DNA of 64,000 nt, taken from the NCBI GenBank assembly GCA_008704415.1, contig VXIS01000216.1:19071-83070 (forward strand). Reading direction: 5' to 3'. The notes under the pieces are model-generated. The model had not been told where the DNA came from. It was given only the letters and a program-made list of their open reading frames with translations, and ran no database searches. Positions 12,701 through 25,100 of this stretch are shown here, piece after piece. The position numbers and the translations under genes are program-made. Position 1 is the stretch's first letter. The number at the start of each line of letters is the position of its first letter. The DNA is from Sphaerosporella brunnea (Eukaryota > Ascomycota > Pezizomycetes > Pezizales > Pyronemataceae).

Positions 12701-15700
12701 GTCACACCCTTGCTCGCCCCAGAGGAGGAAAACCCTCTACTCGTGCGACCACCGCCTGTAGAAGACTCATTAGCACCATTCACCCCCTTCAGCATCAATG
12801 ATAAAGTCGTCACCGCAAAGGATGATGGCACATCTCCGAGTTCACCGCTCGTACCGGCTGCAAGTGATCCTACCGTTGGCAACGGAGTTGAGGCAACGGC
12901 TGCCAGCGAGGTCTCTACTGATGTCGATTCGATTGCCACGGAGGTTGCCTGCGATCTACCCGAGGAACCTGTGGACGCCTCTGTGGAAACGCTAGCGCCC
13001 GTGCCAGTGGTTGTTATGAAGTCTCGGGAGGACCTTGGAACTCTTGAAGAGGAGATGGAAAAGCCTGCAGTCACTGAAGATATCGAGAGCGTTTCTGTTG
13101 CGGTTGAAGATGCCAATGAAGAAAAGAACATCGAATGGGAGATCGACGTGGTTGAATTGGAGAAGGAAGTGGAATTTGCAGTTGAGGCTGCGGAGACTCC
13201 AATCCAAGCAGCTGAGCCTACATCTGGACCCCGGGAAGAGCTAGAGGTAGAAACTCCCACGGAGACTAGATCGGATAAGGCAGTGGAACCTGTTATGGAA
13301 GCTGAGTCTGTTATCGAGACCCCAATTCAAACAGTAATTGAACAAACTCTGGAAGAGCCGGTAGTCGAGGCTGCCGCCGCAATTTCTCCCAATGATGGAA
13401 AAGTCGACGAGGCTTCAGCTACTAAAGAAGTCGAACAGCCTTCTTCGGAGACTAGCATGATCCAGGAGACTGTTCAGCTGGAAGCTGTGTCTGTGGATGC
13501 CGTTGAGGTCCCAGTCGAGGAGCCCGAAGTCGGTACTATCACCAGTGACATCAAGAAGGACGACCAGACAGTTGAGCACACGGATATTGCTGTCTTGGAG
13601 AACGCCATTGAGGAGACTATCGTGGAGACTATTGACGCACACGTTTCTGGTCGGGAAACCGTGATTGAGAGCATTCAAGAGGCGGTTCCTCGTGCAGCAA
13701 TCCCGGATGTTGCCAATGAAGCGGCAACTATTGAAACTGCTCAGGGTTCCGTAACCATACAGGAAGAGGACGCGATGGAGACAGTGCAAGTTCCTGAAGG
13801 CAAAGAGGAACCGGCTATCATAGCTTCACTGGCCGTGGAAGTTAAGCCTAAAGTCATACCGGAAACTGGAGCAGTCGACGAGGCCGTCCAGGCAGTGCCT
13901 TCTGCTGCAGACAAAGAAATCGCTACTTCTGAAGGGGAAGAGACTCCTGTGGTTGACCAGTCAATCGAGCCTGAGATTGAAGCGCATACTGTGCCCACCG
14001 AGATTAAGCCGGCCACCGAGTCGCCCGCATTACCGGTTCTTGAAGAGGTATGCATCTTGAAGCCGCGTGGACGTTGAAGCTTACGTGATTTTCGTGAAGA
14101 ACCAAACCTCTGCAGCCTCCGAGATTGCGTCTCCGAAACCGACCAAAATCTCGAAGGTTCAGGCAGCCAAGATGATGTTTGAGACCCTCGCGGAAGGCTG
14201 TCCGATACCAAGCCTCGGCAACGTTCAGCCCACGCCTGCCAAAGAACTGCAGCGCATGCGCGTGCCTTCACCTGCAACCCAAGAGATCGAGATCATACCC
14301 GCGAAGGCCGTGCATAAAGAACTTGCGGAGTCTGAGGATTCAGCTGCGGCTGTGATTGACCAGACTGTTTCGGAGATCGAGTCACCTTCCGGAAGTGTAA
14401 TATACGAGTCGGCGGACGAGTCTGATTATAGACTTCCCAGCGACGAGGACGATGACATTGTTTTAAATAATGCCGAAAGCTCGGTTGAAAGAGGAAGGGA
14501 CAGGAAATACAGCAACGACTCCGACGATAGGAGGTCGGATATCGTGTTCAACTCCTCTCCTCCGAAGTTTGATATATATGATAGTCCGATGCTTCCGTCT
14601 CCGCGGCCTATCGACTCTGATTACAGTCCCGTCACTCCGTCTAAAGGCAGCCGTTACCTCCATGCATCCCCGCCGGGCGATGAAGAGGAGTCCTTTGACT
14701 ATGACGAATTTGATGCACCGCCTGTCGTGGTTGCTGCGCCTGTTCGACCATCTCGTCCAAGCACGGCCGTGGCGACCGAGCTTCCCAGTATCATGGAGGC
14801 TTCGACACCACGTTCCATGCAGGAAGAGTGGGGAAGTCGCGCATCGGCTTTCCTCTCTATTGGAAACAAGCAATTACAGGCAAGCCCGCTCGCGGATCGC
14901 AGCCGCTCTATTGCGGATGAGGATGGACCAGGTCACAGGCCAGGAAAGTACAAGTTGAGGGGACCGAAGCCCGCCAGAAGGCCGTTGCAGCCTTTCTTGG
15001 CCATAAAACAGGCCACCGCTGCTTCCCAGGTAGGCTCACTCAATGTGGGGGCGTACAATGATGCTAATTCCAAGCAGTCCAGTGATGATTCGCGCCAAAG
15101 CTCGCCGAAGCTACCTGAAATCGACGGGGCGCACTCTCTGCAGCCCAGCACGCCGACTGGGTCCGGGAACCAGAGCTTCGGCCCAGATAACAGCCCAGCC
15201 GCAAGCGATCTGTCCGCAAACGATGATCCGTTCCATTCTGGCCCTACCACACCCGATTTAGATACACCCCCTCAGCAATCCATCAGGATTCCCAAGCGAC
15301 GAGGTATCAAAGCGCAGCCCACCATGGGCTTGCCGAGGCCTGCCAGTCGACAACGCGCGTACGAAGACCGGCCGTGGCTCGAGAACTCGGTTGCAAGTGT
15401 CTCGGATAACTGGCCATCGACACCCGTCAGAGATACTGCCGCCGAGTTGGACCAGAAAATCAACGAGCTTCTCATGACCCTACCACAACAAGTCAAGCTC
15501 ACGGCATCTAACTTGCAAAAGCTCAATGAACAGAGTAACGACAAGAAGGGCGCCAGCCACCGTCCTTTGAACATGTCGCGATCTAGCATTCCGGCCCCAA
15601 AGTCCGCTACCTCGGAGCGGTCGTCTGGTGCCTCGGCACATTCGCGGACCAAATCCCGCAAGCACATCTCGCAGGGCGACATCCAGTGCTACCATTTGCA

Positions 15701-16916
15701 CCGAAACGACGACGCGCCTCCTATGAAGTTGTATGTGCGTCTGGTCGGCAACTCCAGGCTGGTCTGCCGTGTGGGTGGTGGGTGGAGCGATCTTGAGGAG
15801 TATCTCAAGGAATGGGCGCTACACCATGGAAGTAAGATGCACGCCGTTAGTGAGAGCAAGGTCGAGATCCAGGAAATCCCCAATGTGCGTGGTGTTCGCC
15901 ACCATTCCAGCAATTCTAGCATCGGCAGCCGATACCGTAGCCCGACGCCTCCTAACAACCACCTGCGCAGTCCCACTCCTTCCTATGGCAGCCGTCCCGG
16001 TAGTTCCGCGGGTCGCCCTGGAAGCTCTATAGGAGCCCGGCCTGGAAGCTCAATGGGTGCTCGCCCAGGTAGTTCCATGGGAGGCCAGCTTGGTAGCTCC
16101 ATGGCTCGTCCTAAAAGCTCGGCAGGTGACTATGGAAAGCGCAATGTTTCACCAGCGTTAGCAGTTACCGCTCGGCCCGTGCGCCAGCTTCCGCAACGCG
16201 CCATCTCGCCCGCCTTCGACAAAACTCAGGGCCCATCCGCAGCGATGAGAGGGCCCAAGACTCCCACGACCACTAACTCCCCACGGCAAGGCTTGACCCC
16301 GCCATCGCATGGACTCAGCCCTCCCTCCCCTGACTCTCCGAGGAACTCTCGTCCTGCATCCCGCGCGAGTGGATATTCGCGCCCGCAATCCTCCGCCGGT
16401 AAACGTCCGGCTAGCCGTCTGAGTTTCTCCGACATGGACGAGTCCCAGCGTCCCCAACTCGGTCTTGCGGGCCCGCACGGCAAGAGCAAGAACGTCACGC
16501 CCGAGCATGCGGCGTGGGTCGAGGGCATGCTCGGCCAGGTGCGAAAAGCGTCCTCTGAAGCGAGAGGAAGAAGTGCAATCTACACTTCTGACGCTGAGGA
16601 TGAAGCGTTGTCTCCCGAGTCTGCGGTGGCCCCAGTCGAAGAAAGACGCCGGTCTAGAAGTCTTGTGCACAAGGAGCTGGAGAGCGCGCCTAGGGGGCCT
16701 GGGAGACAGAGAGGCTTGAGTTTTGGTGGGAGCATTTCTGTCGCCAGCACTGCTGGCACGGTCGGTGAGCCCGAGCCGTTGAATGTCCCCCGCGTTAGAG
16801 GAGGCTCTCAGGCGCCGCCGGAGACCAGGAGGGTTTATATCAAGCGCGGAGATGGGGGGATTGTGAGAGGTGGACGCAGGGGAAGTGTTAGCGGTGGTGG
16901 GAATGGGAGAGCCTGA
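9737..16916 (+). CDS. Giant GAS2-domain cytoskeletal-type protein (2,355 aa)
   Basis: Three exons: 9737-10766, 10827-14047 and 14100-16916. Intron 1 (60 nt, GTACGT...GCTAAC...CAG) contains no stop, so unspliced it reads through; splicing restores KVLSYRIGID. Intron 2 (52 nt) joins the frame only with an AAG acceptor at 14099; using the CAG 12 nt downstream hits an early stop. The first ~130 residues are Pro/Ser-rich. A helical N-terminal domain (RAAEGITKVGEWLREVEAW) follows, then Glu-rich, spectrin-like helices around residues 380-560. Next comes a roughly 900-residue acidic, repetitive, probably disordered stretch rich in Glu/Val/Thr/Pro. Near the C-terminus is a GAS2-related (GAR) domain (YVRLVGNSRLVCRVGGGWSD...LEEYLKEWALHHGSK), followed by a Ser/Arg/Pro-rich basic tail with PGSS(M/I)GARPG-type repeats. 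GAR domains bind microtubules in animal GAS2 and spectraplakins. A cytoskeletal role here is inferred; no calponin-homology domain is visible. Confidence 0.85.
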
Positions 16917-17369
16917 TTGATTTTGAGGAGGTTGGTTATCGGAGTTGTGGGAATGAATGAATGAGGTGCATTGCTCGGTGTTCCGGTTGCATGCGGTTAT
17001 TGTTTTGTTTGTTTTCCTTTTTATTCCACTATCAGATTGGTGCCACTGGTTTTTGCGGCTTGGTATTCATTCGGGGCGTCGTGGGTTTTGCAATTAGGTT
17101 TTTGTTTAGGGAAGGTAGGAAGGCAGGAGGATGCGAGAAGCCGGGTGGTGGGAGCAGAGATACATATAACATACATGATGGAATTGATGGAACGGAAAGC
17201 CACGGAGATGGGAAATGTAATTTTACGATTTTAAGGAAATGGAAACGGCTATAATCTTGGTATTTGATTCACTGTGCCTGGGCGGGCCATCTTAGCCTTT
17301 GAAGATGGTAGTGGAAGCGGGGAGAAGCAAACAGAGAGGGCGAAAAAAGAAAAACAGAAAAAATAACAC
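16917..17369. other. 3' flank of the GAS2-domain gene, no gene seen
   Basis: Presumed 3' UTR and intergenic DNA. It becomes A-rich just before the tRNA at 17370 (17341-17367). On the tRNA's strand this gives a T-rich Pol III-type terminator. Confidence 0.4.
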
Positions 17370-17449
17370 TGATTCAGCCGGGATTCGAACCCGGGTCAGG
17401 CGCAGTGTGCGATTGGCAAGCGCCTATGATACCCCTACACTACTGAATC
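17370..17449 (-). tRNA. tRNA-Gly(GCC), second copy, 9-nt intron of different sequence
   Basis: Exon sequence is identical to the gene at 8121-8200, with the same acceptor, anticodon and T arms. The anticodon loop plus intron reads TTGCCAATCGCACACT: same 16-nt length, same GCC anticodon, but a different intron. T runs follow on the minus strand (complement of A runs at 17341-17365). It lies about 170 nt from a MITE and about 570 nt from a tRNA-Asn gene. Confidence 0.9.
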
Positions 17450-17620
17450 TTGAAGGCTCCTCATGATTTGCAACTGTCAACCTGAGTGAGAAGGTATTTC
17501 CGACCATATTTATCGGCCGTAGCTATGACCGTCGACAAAACCTGTTTGTTTTTGGACGGACCGAGATGGAGTGTTTGCAGTTAAAGATACAGACAGACGG
17601 CTCTAGATTTTGCTATTGGA

Positions 17621-17853
17621 TATGGTGCAGACGGCCTTAAACTGACCCGTCGGCGGTGGTGGAGACGGCAACTACTGTTTATAATAAATTGATCACCACG
17701 TGAGAACTCTGGGGAAACAGCCCTCCCGTCCCCTAAATAAGATGCGCTCTGTAAGACTGAGGCGCTGGCTTCCACCAGTCGCGCCATCTTGTGATGTTAT
17801 TGAAGTCGGGGAAATTTTGAGCGACAGGTTGGTTTGAGGCCACCTGCACCATA
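17621..17853. mobile_element. 233-bp MITE, copy 1 of 2
   Basis: The ends are inverted repeats of about 23 nt. The left end begins TATGGTGCAGACGGCCTTAA; the reverse complement of the right end begins TATGGTGCAGGTGGCCTCAA. Both ends carry the TA dinucleotide that Tc1/mariner-type transposases duplicate. A second copy at 45403-45635 has the same length and differs at about 7 positions (about 97% identity, counted by eye). There is no coding capacity. The element sits between tRNA-Gly and tRNA-Asn. Confidence 0.85.
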
Positions 17854-18019
17854 CCGTGCATAAGCATAAACTTTAGAGCGGTGTATTTAAACCTCAGATT
17901 GTTTTTTTCCTGTCTTTGATCAGTACCATGCGACTGTAAATGCCCGGCGCGAATATTTACGAGGGCCTCCTTCCCTCGGAGAAGCAGAAGGGCATGCAGC
18001 CATCGCTGGCAAAAAACGA

Positions 18020-18108
18020 CTCCTCCGGGTGGGCTTGAACCACCAACCTCCTGATTGCGTTGCGTATAACTAACAGTCAGACGCGCTAGCCAATTGCGCC
18101 ACGGGGGA
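18020..18108 (-). tRNA. tRNA-Asn(GTT) with a 15-nt intron
   Basis: On the minus strand, TCCCCCG pairs with CGGAGGA as the acceptor stem, with one C-A mismatch at 4-69. The anticodon stem TCTGA/TCAGG flanks CTGTTA, a 15-nt intron (GTTATACGCAACGCA), then A. The anticodon is GTT. The T arm is GTGGG-TTCAAGC-CCACC. It is followed by T-rich DNA, a Pol III terminator. Length is 74 + 15 nt. The second copy at 33436-33516 has the same exons and the same mismatch but a 7-nt intron. Confidence 0.88.
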
Positions 18109-18231
18109 TTCTGTTTATGCAGGTGATTGTAGGGTGGATAGATCAAACATTTGCGAGAGGAAGAGAAAGCGAGAGAAGTGATTTATATATTGAAAAACGC
18201 TACCACCTAGCAGTATCGTCGTTGGATAACT

Positions 18232-20256
18232 CTATTTCCCGGACTTGGCCCTATCCATCACGCCGCCCCTCCCGAACAAAGGGTATGGCCACCCCACCGG
18301 TACTCCACCACCCGGAATCGGCATTCCGTTCCTAACCACCTCCCCCGTCTCCTCCGGGAACACGGGAGCGTCCCTCCTGACTTTTGCGGCGGCGCTGGGC
18401 TGCGCAACGCCGTTGACACAGTACGCCGCGTCGAGCTGCAGATTCGAGCAGTCGTTCAGGATCTCGGGGTTCCACAGCTGGAACTGTGCAAATGTGATGC
18501 CGAAGCGGTTTTCGAGCAGCGCGCAGTAGTCGCCGCTCTGTATTGTGTAGTACTCGTAGCACTCATCCGTTGTTCCTGGGCTAGATGAGCATAGGTGGTC
18601 ATGAAAGGGAGGAGGGGGGGGTTACCAGAGGCTTCGTTGGTCGGTGCGGTTACAACTGTTGACGTCGAGGTCGCGTTCCAGTCGGACGTCGGCTGGACGC
18701 AGTAATAGACACCCGCCAGGAGGTTTGAACATGAAGAGTCGATGCTGGGGTTTATCTGTTCGAAGAGGCCCAAGGCAATAGTTTGGTTGAGGGCAACTAA
18801 TTGGCAATAATCTCCCTGATAAACTGAGTCAGCCGCCAGTTTGTTACCGCATTAGAGACCCGAAACGTGGGGGGGGAGGAACTTACGGCTTGCACTTCAT
18901 ACCATCTTCCGCAGTCCCTTGTCGTGCCTTTGCCCGCTGGCGTTAGCCGCCTGGTAGGTGAATACAGACATGAGATATATGGATATACGTACCACTAGCC
19001 ACAGCACCGGGCGGTGCAACGGTGGTGCTGGCATAGATTGCTGTTTGCGTGACGGTTGCTCCCGCAATCGTCGTTCCGGTCCACGTTGCGCCTCCCGGTG
19101 GGCTGAGGCAGATGTTCGTACCGGCTATGAGATTGGTGCAGTAGCTGTAAAAAGATTAGCCAAACAGTCCGATGTTCCGAGCGTTGGGCAGGACGTACTC
19201 GTTCAAAAAGGGATTGAAGGCGAGTAGCTGCGGGTAAGTGATATTGTTTGCAAGAGCGATAGCAGCGCAAGTATCTCCCGAGACCGGCTGATACGTTTGG
19301 CAAGTCTGGGGGAGACAGATGGTAGCGCCCAGCAGGAGGTCTGAGCAATCGGGAAGAAGCCCATTGAGGATAATCAGACTTCCAGTGGCAACGTTTTCTT
19401 TCTGCGCAATGACTTGACAGTTATCGCCTGATACAACGGTGTAGTAGTTTCTGTTCGCAGGTTAACGGCGTGCGCTGAAGCGCGGTGTATAGAGCGAAGC
19501 TCACCCAGAGCCGCATCCGCCGGTATAGGCAGTGCCGGGAGCTGCATAATTCGGGAGACTCGTCACATTGGTTGTGAGGGTCGGTATGGCAGTGGGATAG
19601 CTCAGCCCGCACTGGCTTTGGATCTCTGACCACTGCGAGGCCAGATCGCTGTCATAATTGGAGTACGGAGTGCCTTGGACCTGGCGGAAATACTGGATCA
19701 CGCAGCTGGAACAAAGCTGGCTTTGAGGCAGACCTGTTCCGGACTGGTCCGTCGTCGAATTGGCAAAAAGGGCAGATAGATAATCTTTCGCAGTCAGCTC
19801 CGCCTTTCAACGGAAAAGGAAAACAACTCGTGGAGCCGTACCGGTGCAATACTGGCCGGTGTTTTGGTCTTCCAAGCAGGTGAGGTTGTACGTGGAGTAC
19901 GCCCACTCTCCAAAATGTGTTGCTGGAAGTCCCGGGTAAGGCTGGGGATCGTTGGCACATGCGGTGCTAACGTTCGCAATGTAGGAACTCAGAGAAGTGC
20001 CGCATGCTGGGGCGCAAAGCACCTCTTGCAATGTCGAGTTTCCGATGGGAGCATAGTAATCGGTTCGCATGAAGGTAATGAGCGTGGAATCGCAATTGAC
20101 AGCGCCCAGCATGGCGTCTACACAGCCAGACGAGACATTGGCGACGTCAGGACCGAGATCACTCAGGTCGGTTCTGTTGGGGAAGAAGAAGCTGTCCGCC
20201 GCCGCAGAGCGGAAGAGCTCAACGCCAACAAAGATGGCGCAAAAGAAAGACTTCAT
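18232..20256 (-). CDS. Secreted protein with four LysM domains
   Basis: Seven exons: 20256-19842, 19784-19505, 19450-19199, 19144-18993, 18936-18887, 18815-18626 and 18575-18232. The six introns are 50-71 nt and the product is 560 residues. A signal peptide (MKSFFCAIFVGVELFRSAAA) is followed by a Cys-containing, Asn-glycosylation-rich N-terminal region to about residue 230. Four LysM modules then follow at roughly 232-280 (YYTVVSGDNC), 283-330 (TYQPVSGDTC), 376-427 (WYEVQAGDYC) and 452-500 (YYTIQSGDYC). Fungal LysM modules bind chitin oligomers. In pathogens such proteins shield hyphae or hide chitin; in others they act in self-protection. The gene is transcribed away from the chitinase at 22162, a pairing known for subgroup C chitinases. 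Intron acceptors at 18937 and 18576 were chosen because nearer AGs break the LysM frame. Whether it is an effector or a wall protein cannot be decided. Confidence 0.88.
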
Positions 20257-22161
20257 TTTGGAGTAAGGAGCGATTCCACGATGAAGGAGTGACTGTGGGA
20301 TAACGGACGACCGGTTTGAAGGGCGACGCCAGCTCTTGAGAGTGATATCGAGCACGTTCGAAGAGCCATTGCCCCACCATGAATACTTGCATACCAAAAC
20401 TTACCAGTCCCCATGCGTAACCACAAGAGGGAGGTGGCACACCAGACCCGGTGAAGGCGGGTTCGGTGCCTAATGGGGTTCGGGCGGCCGTGCATACTCT
20501 AATACCCGAATTTCATCAAACTGTACCTGCATTAGCAAGTAATCATGCTAGATCTACATAGCGGTACTAACTGTACTTCCCTCCGAACCACTTCCGGTTG
20601 CTTCCCTTCAAGATCTGAGACAAGATACAAGGCGTCATAGATACCGCTTCCAGTTCAACTGGGTGCTTTCCGCTCCACCTTTCCGGGGACCACGGCTCCA
20701 GCTCTGGCCTGATTGGGCACGGAATGTTTGGCGGACCGAAGGTGAAACGGATGCCTTAATCACAGGCCCAACTGAGAGCTTCCGCTTTCATCCCGAGCCC
20801 TGATGAATGGTCGACAAATTCGCTCACGAGGCTCGTCTGAACATAACTTGAAATCGTTTGCATCAGCAATTTAATCCAGGGGCTGCCACCGCGAACTGGT
20901 GGTCAGCGAATTGAGGAATGTACACCGGACAACAGAGTACCTTGTCGTGGCGAAGATTTAAGCTTCTCTTGGCCCCCCAGCTATTACATTTAGGCCTATG
21001 TAGGCCTAGTACCGGGCGAGGGAATTGAGGGCCTGATTAAAGATGAGTGATCACCCCGCTTTCATCCCCACATGGAATATTCCCTGCACGCAGTAACACA
21101 AGTGTTTCTGGACGTCTGGATCGAGTGATATCAGAAGAATACAGGCAGGAAATAAGTATCATCCGTGGTACTCCGACTCTCGTGTAACTGCAACAAATTT
21201 CCCGATCTCAAGCGTGTAGGGATAGATAATATACACGGTAGATATAAGCCGCGGCCCCGTAGTGGCGGCTAAGTGTATCAACAAAGCTTTTCTAGGCTAC
21301 CAGTTGAATGCTTAGCATAGCATTAATCAACTTCCGTGAGGTCGAGGAATTACAGGGTAACGGGAACAGCCGCTGCCAAGGAAATATTCCGGGTAAAGTT
21401 ATTCCGGTGTGAGAATACTTAGTAGTCAAGTCATCGCGCTGGCACAAAAAAAATCACGCAGCTTTGAGAAGAGTACCATGTAGTCCAGCAAGATTGTAAA
21501 ATTTACCGGTACCCCGGCATGATAGCTCGCACCAACATGGCATCGATTACTAAACATTAACCGGAAATCTTGGCCTGCTAGGCACCAGCCTCGGATACAT
21601 ATCGATATGCTGATATCAGGGGGTGTTTTTACAAAACAAGAATGTAGCCTCCCTCTCGTACGACATCACCCTCCCTGCACTGTGCAAAATTAATTGGTAA
21701 ATTGGAACACCGGTCTTTTGCGAATTACCGCCCGGAAGAACAGACAGCCGCTGTCCTTCCGGGACTTGGGTAAACCGCGGTCATAAGCGCGGCCTCAAAT
21801 GGCAGCTGCCACCGAACATTGCCTAACCGGAGCCCTTATGCAACTCTGATTACTTTGCATTCCTTTACCGATGGTCCTTCGGGGGTTCAATCTAAATAAT
21901 AGACATCCGGTGAGCGGTCTGACTGTCCATGGATCTACTCGATAGTACCGTAAACGAATTTTCCTCCGTGTGATAGCCCCACTGCGATGCTTTACAAGTT
22001 CTCCCTCATCATCAATGTTGCCCCACCGTTGTTCCTTTCTTTGAGGACTTCACCACGCTCTCTAGAGCCCGCTCACTTCAGTCTCTCATTCACTCATTCA
22101 CTCATTCACTCATTCACTCTTTTTTTGTGTGATCTATTGAATAATCGCTGCTCTGTTCGCC
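20257..22161. other. Divergent promoter region between the LysM and chitinase genes
   Basis: This 1.9-kb stretch shows no gene. It is the only space for the promoters of both genes. The chitinase side contains an 8-nt tandem repeat of CATTCACT, about four units at 22088-22119, then a T7 tract within about 35 nt of the start codon. This is probably 5' UTR. Confidence 0.55.
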
Positions 22162-25100
22162 ATGCAGTGGCGCAACATCTTTGTTACGACGCTCAGTGTC
22201 TTAGTACTTGGAGCTCTTGCTCAAGATCCCTTTGCCTGGTGAGCGCATTAGTTTGTACCCTGGGCCGGCTTGAATACTGAACAGAAGTGTCTGCAGTTCG
22301 GCCACTCAGCCATGTAAAATCGGTTGTTGCGGTAAAAACAACGTTTGTGGACTTGGACCAAACTATTGTGCTCCCGAGAAGTGAGTGATACAAAGCAAAC
22401 TCTCCCCTCCACGGATACACCAGCTAAGCTTTGACAGCTGTCAAAACTCTTGCGATGCAAAGTCCGATTGTGATCCAGGCTGGGGTTCCCAGTGGTCCTC
22501 ACGGGAGAAATGCCCTCTCAACGTCTGCTGCAGCAAGTTTGGTTTCTGCGGTACCACTTCAGACTTTTGCGGAACCGCAACGGTAAAACAACCCTCATGC
22601 AGTGGCACTTCCTCCAACCAGCGAGTCGTGGGCTATTATGAGGGTTGGGCTCAAACGAGAGCGTGCAATGACAGTATGTTTTCTCGTACGTCGCGCTGCT
22701 GTGATGACATTCACTGACGGGGAAAATACAGTGCTTCCGGAGAATATCCCATTCAGCGCCTACACGCATTTGAACTTTGCCTTTGCCTTCATTGACCCCA
22801 ACTCATATGCTGTTGCGCCCATGTCCGCCGGCGATGTCGACCTGTACACCCGCTTTACTGGCCTCAAGCAAGCAAATCCCGGTCTTCAGACCTGGATCGC
22901 AATCGGTGGATGGTCAATGAAGTGAGTATCTGGTATCCAGGGAAATCTTTCGTAGTGTATCTCTGACAATCCGTGTCTTCTCCAGTGATCCGGATCAGCC
23001 AACCCATTCGACGTTTTCCGAGCTTGCAGCCTCGTCCAGCGCACAAGCGGCTTTCTTCAAGTCCTTATTGACCTTTATGAGCACTTACGGCTTCGACGGC
23101 ATTGATATCGACTGGGAGTATCCCGGGGCCCCCGAGCGTTCAGGAAATACCGCCGACTTCGCAAACTACGTCTCCTTCCTCAAAAACCTCAAAAACGCCC
23201 TGGGCTCGAGCGGCCACAATTATGGGCTCAGCATCACCCTCCCTGCCTCCTACTGGTACCTGCAGAACTTCGACATCGTGAGCATGGAGCCAATCGTTGA
23301 TTGGTTCAACATGATGTCTTACGATCTCCACGGCACCTGGGACAGCTCGGACCCGTACATTGGCCCATACATCGGCGCTCACACTAACCTCACCGAGATT
23401 GACCAAGCGCTGGACTTGCTGTGGAGGAACAACATCGATCCAGCCAAGGTCACCCTGGGGTTGGGTTTCTATGGAAGATCGTTCACTCTTGCAAACCCGT
23501 CATGCAATACTCCCGGCTGCCCTTTCACCGCCGGCGGTAATCCCGGAAACTGCACCCAATCAGCCGGAACGCTTTCGTATTCGGAGATCGAAGCTGTCAT
23601 TTCTGCCGGGGCAACGGTGACGCTGGACGAGACTGCGGCGGTGAAGATGGTAACCTGGGGTACCGACCAGTGGGTCTCCTACGACGACCAAGAGACCCTG
23701 AAAATGAAATACGATTACGCCAACAAGCGATGTTTGGGCGGCATGATGGTGTGGGCGGTTTCCACCGATGACTTCCTCGGCACCGCAGCAGCCGCGTTGA
23801 GTGCTGCCACCGGAAGGACTGGGTTTACCCCGTCGCTACTATCGGTCAAGTCGGAGCCTATTGGACAATGTGTCTGGGGTGAGTGCGGTAGGGACTGTCC
23901 GCCTGGCCTTAGTCCGGCCCAACGGTCGGACGGAAAGAACCGCGGAAATGCGGGCATTTACAACGGGTGCAGCAACGGCCAGACCAGAGACTACTGCTGG
24001 TGATTTGTTTTCTCATTCCAGATTCGATGAGCTTAGAGCGCTGATTCTGTCATGGCAGCCCAAGCAACGATGTTCCCACTTGCACATGGCGTGGAACAGC
24101 CCCGTTCTGCAATGGCAAATGCCACGATGGAGAAGTCGAGGTCACCTCGGATAACAAAGCCACGGGCTCATGTGAGTTCCTCCCCAGCTTCAAATACCGA
24201 GATTCAGTCCGAAGCTAATTCGATATGCAGCCTGCTGGACTGGCCACAAAGTGCTCTGTTGCCAGCAGACCAAATCGGATCAAGCCATCGGGGCATGTCA
24301 TTGGGAAGGCTCTGCGCCAATCTGTGCTATCGCCCCTTTAATATGCCCCATTTGCTTCTATAACTCAGCGTCTTGCCCATCGGACAAACCATACAAACTC
24401 ACAACCGGCAAGGATGGGGACGGAGGTGAACAATCTTGCTGGTACAATGGTGGCTGGAAGAGTATGTGCTGCAGCACCCCTGTGCCGTTCCAGAACTGTG
24501 TCTGGTAAGTCAAAAGGAATCTCCCGGAGTAGAACCGTAACTGATGTCCTGCCAACAGGGGACAATCCAGCGGAACATGGACACAATGGATCGATGCCAA
24601 CCCTATTCTCAATCTCTTCGGTGTTGGAAAGGACTGTAAGGGAGAGTGTCCAGTCGGCAAGGTTCCTGTTGCCATGGACGGCACAGGCTGTAGAACCGGA
24701 AAGTCCTACTTCTGCTGTGATGATCCAAACCCACAGGTCACCGTATGACCACCGAGCTCTCCCGTGATTTATCGAGCCACCCACTAATCGCAACATCTTA
24801 CAGGATCCACCAGTAACTAATGACAATCTTTGTGCCGTCCCCTCGAGCCAGTGGCCCACCAGTGGAGAACTTGACTCAGATGGAGACCCACATCACTTTA
24901 TCGAATACTACCCCTACGAAGACGATTGCTGGGTTTCGGGAGAGGGCGCAGATAGTGGTGATCCAGACGACGATACCAACCTGCTGAGACGAGACAGCGA
25001 GGTCATCCCACTGTTCACCGACGACTACGACTCGGATGAGGACTCCGAACTCACCCCGCGCTATGCCCTGTGGGTGCGTCGCGACTCAGTATACTCCAAA

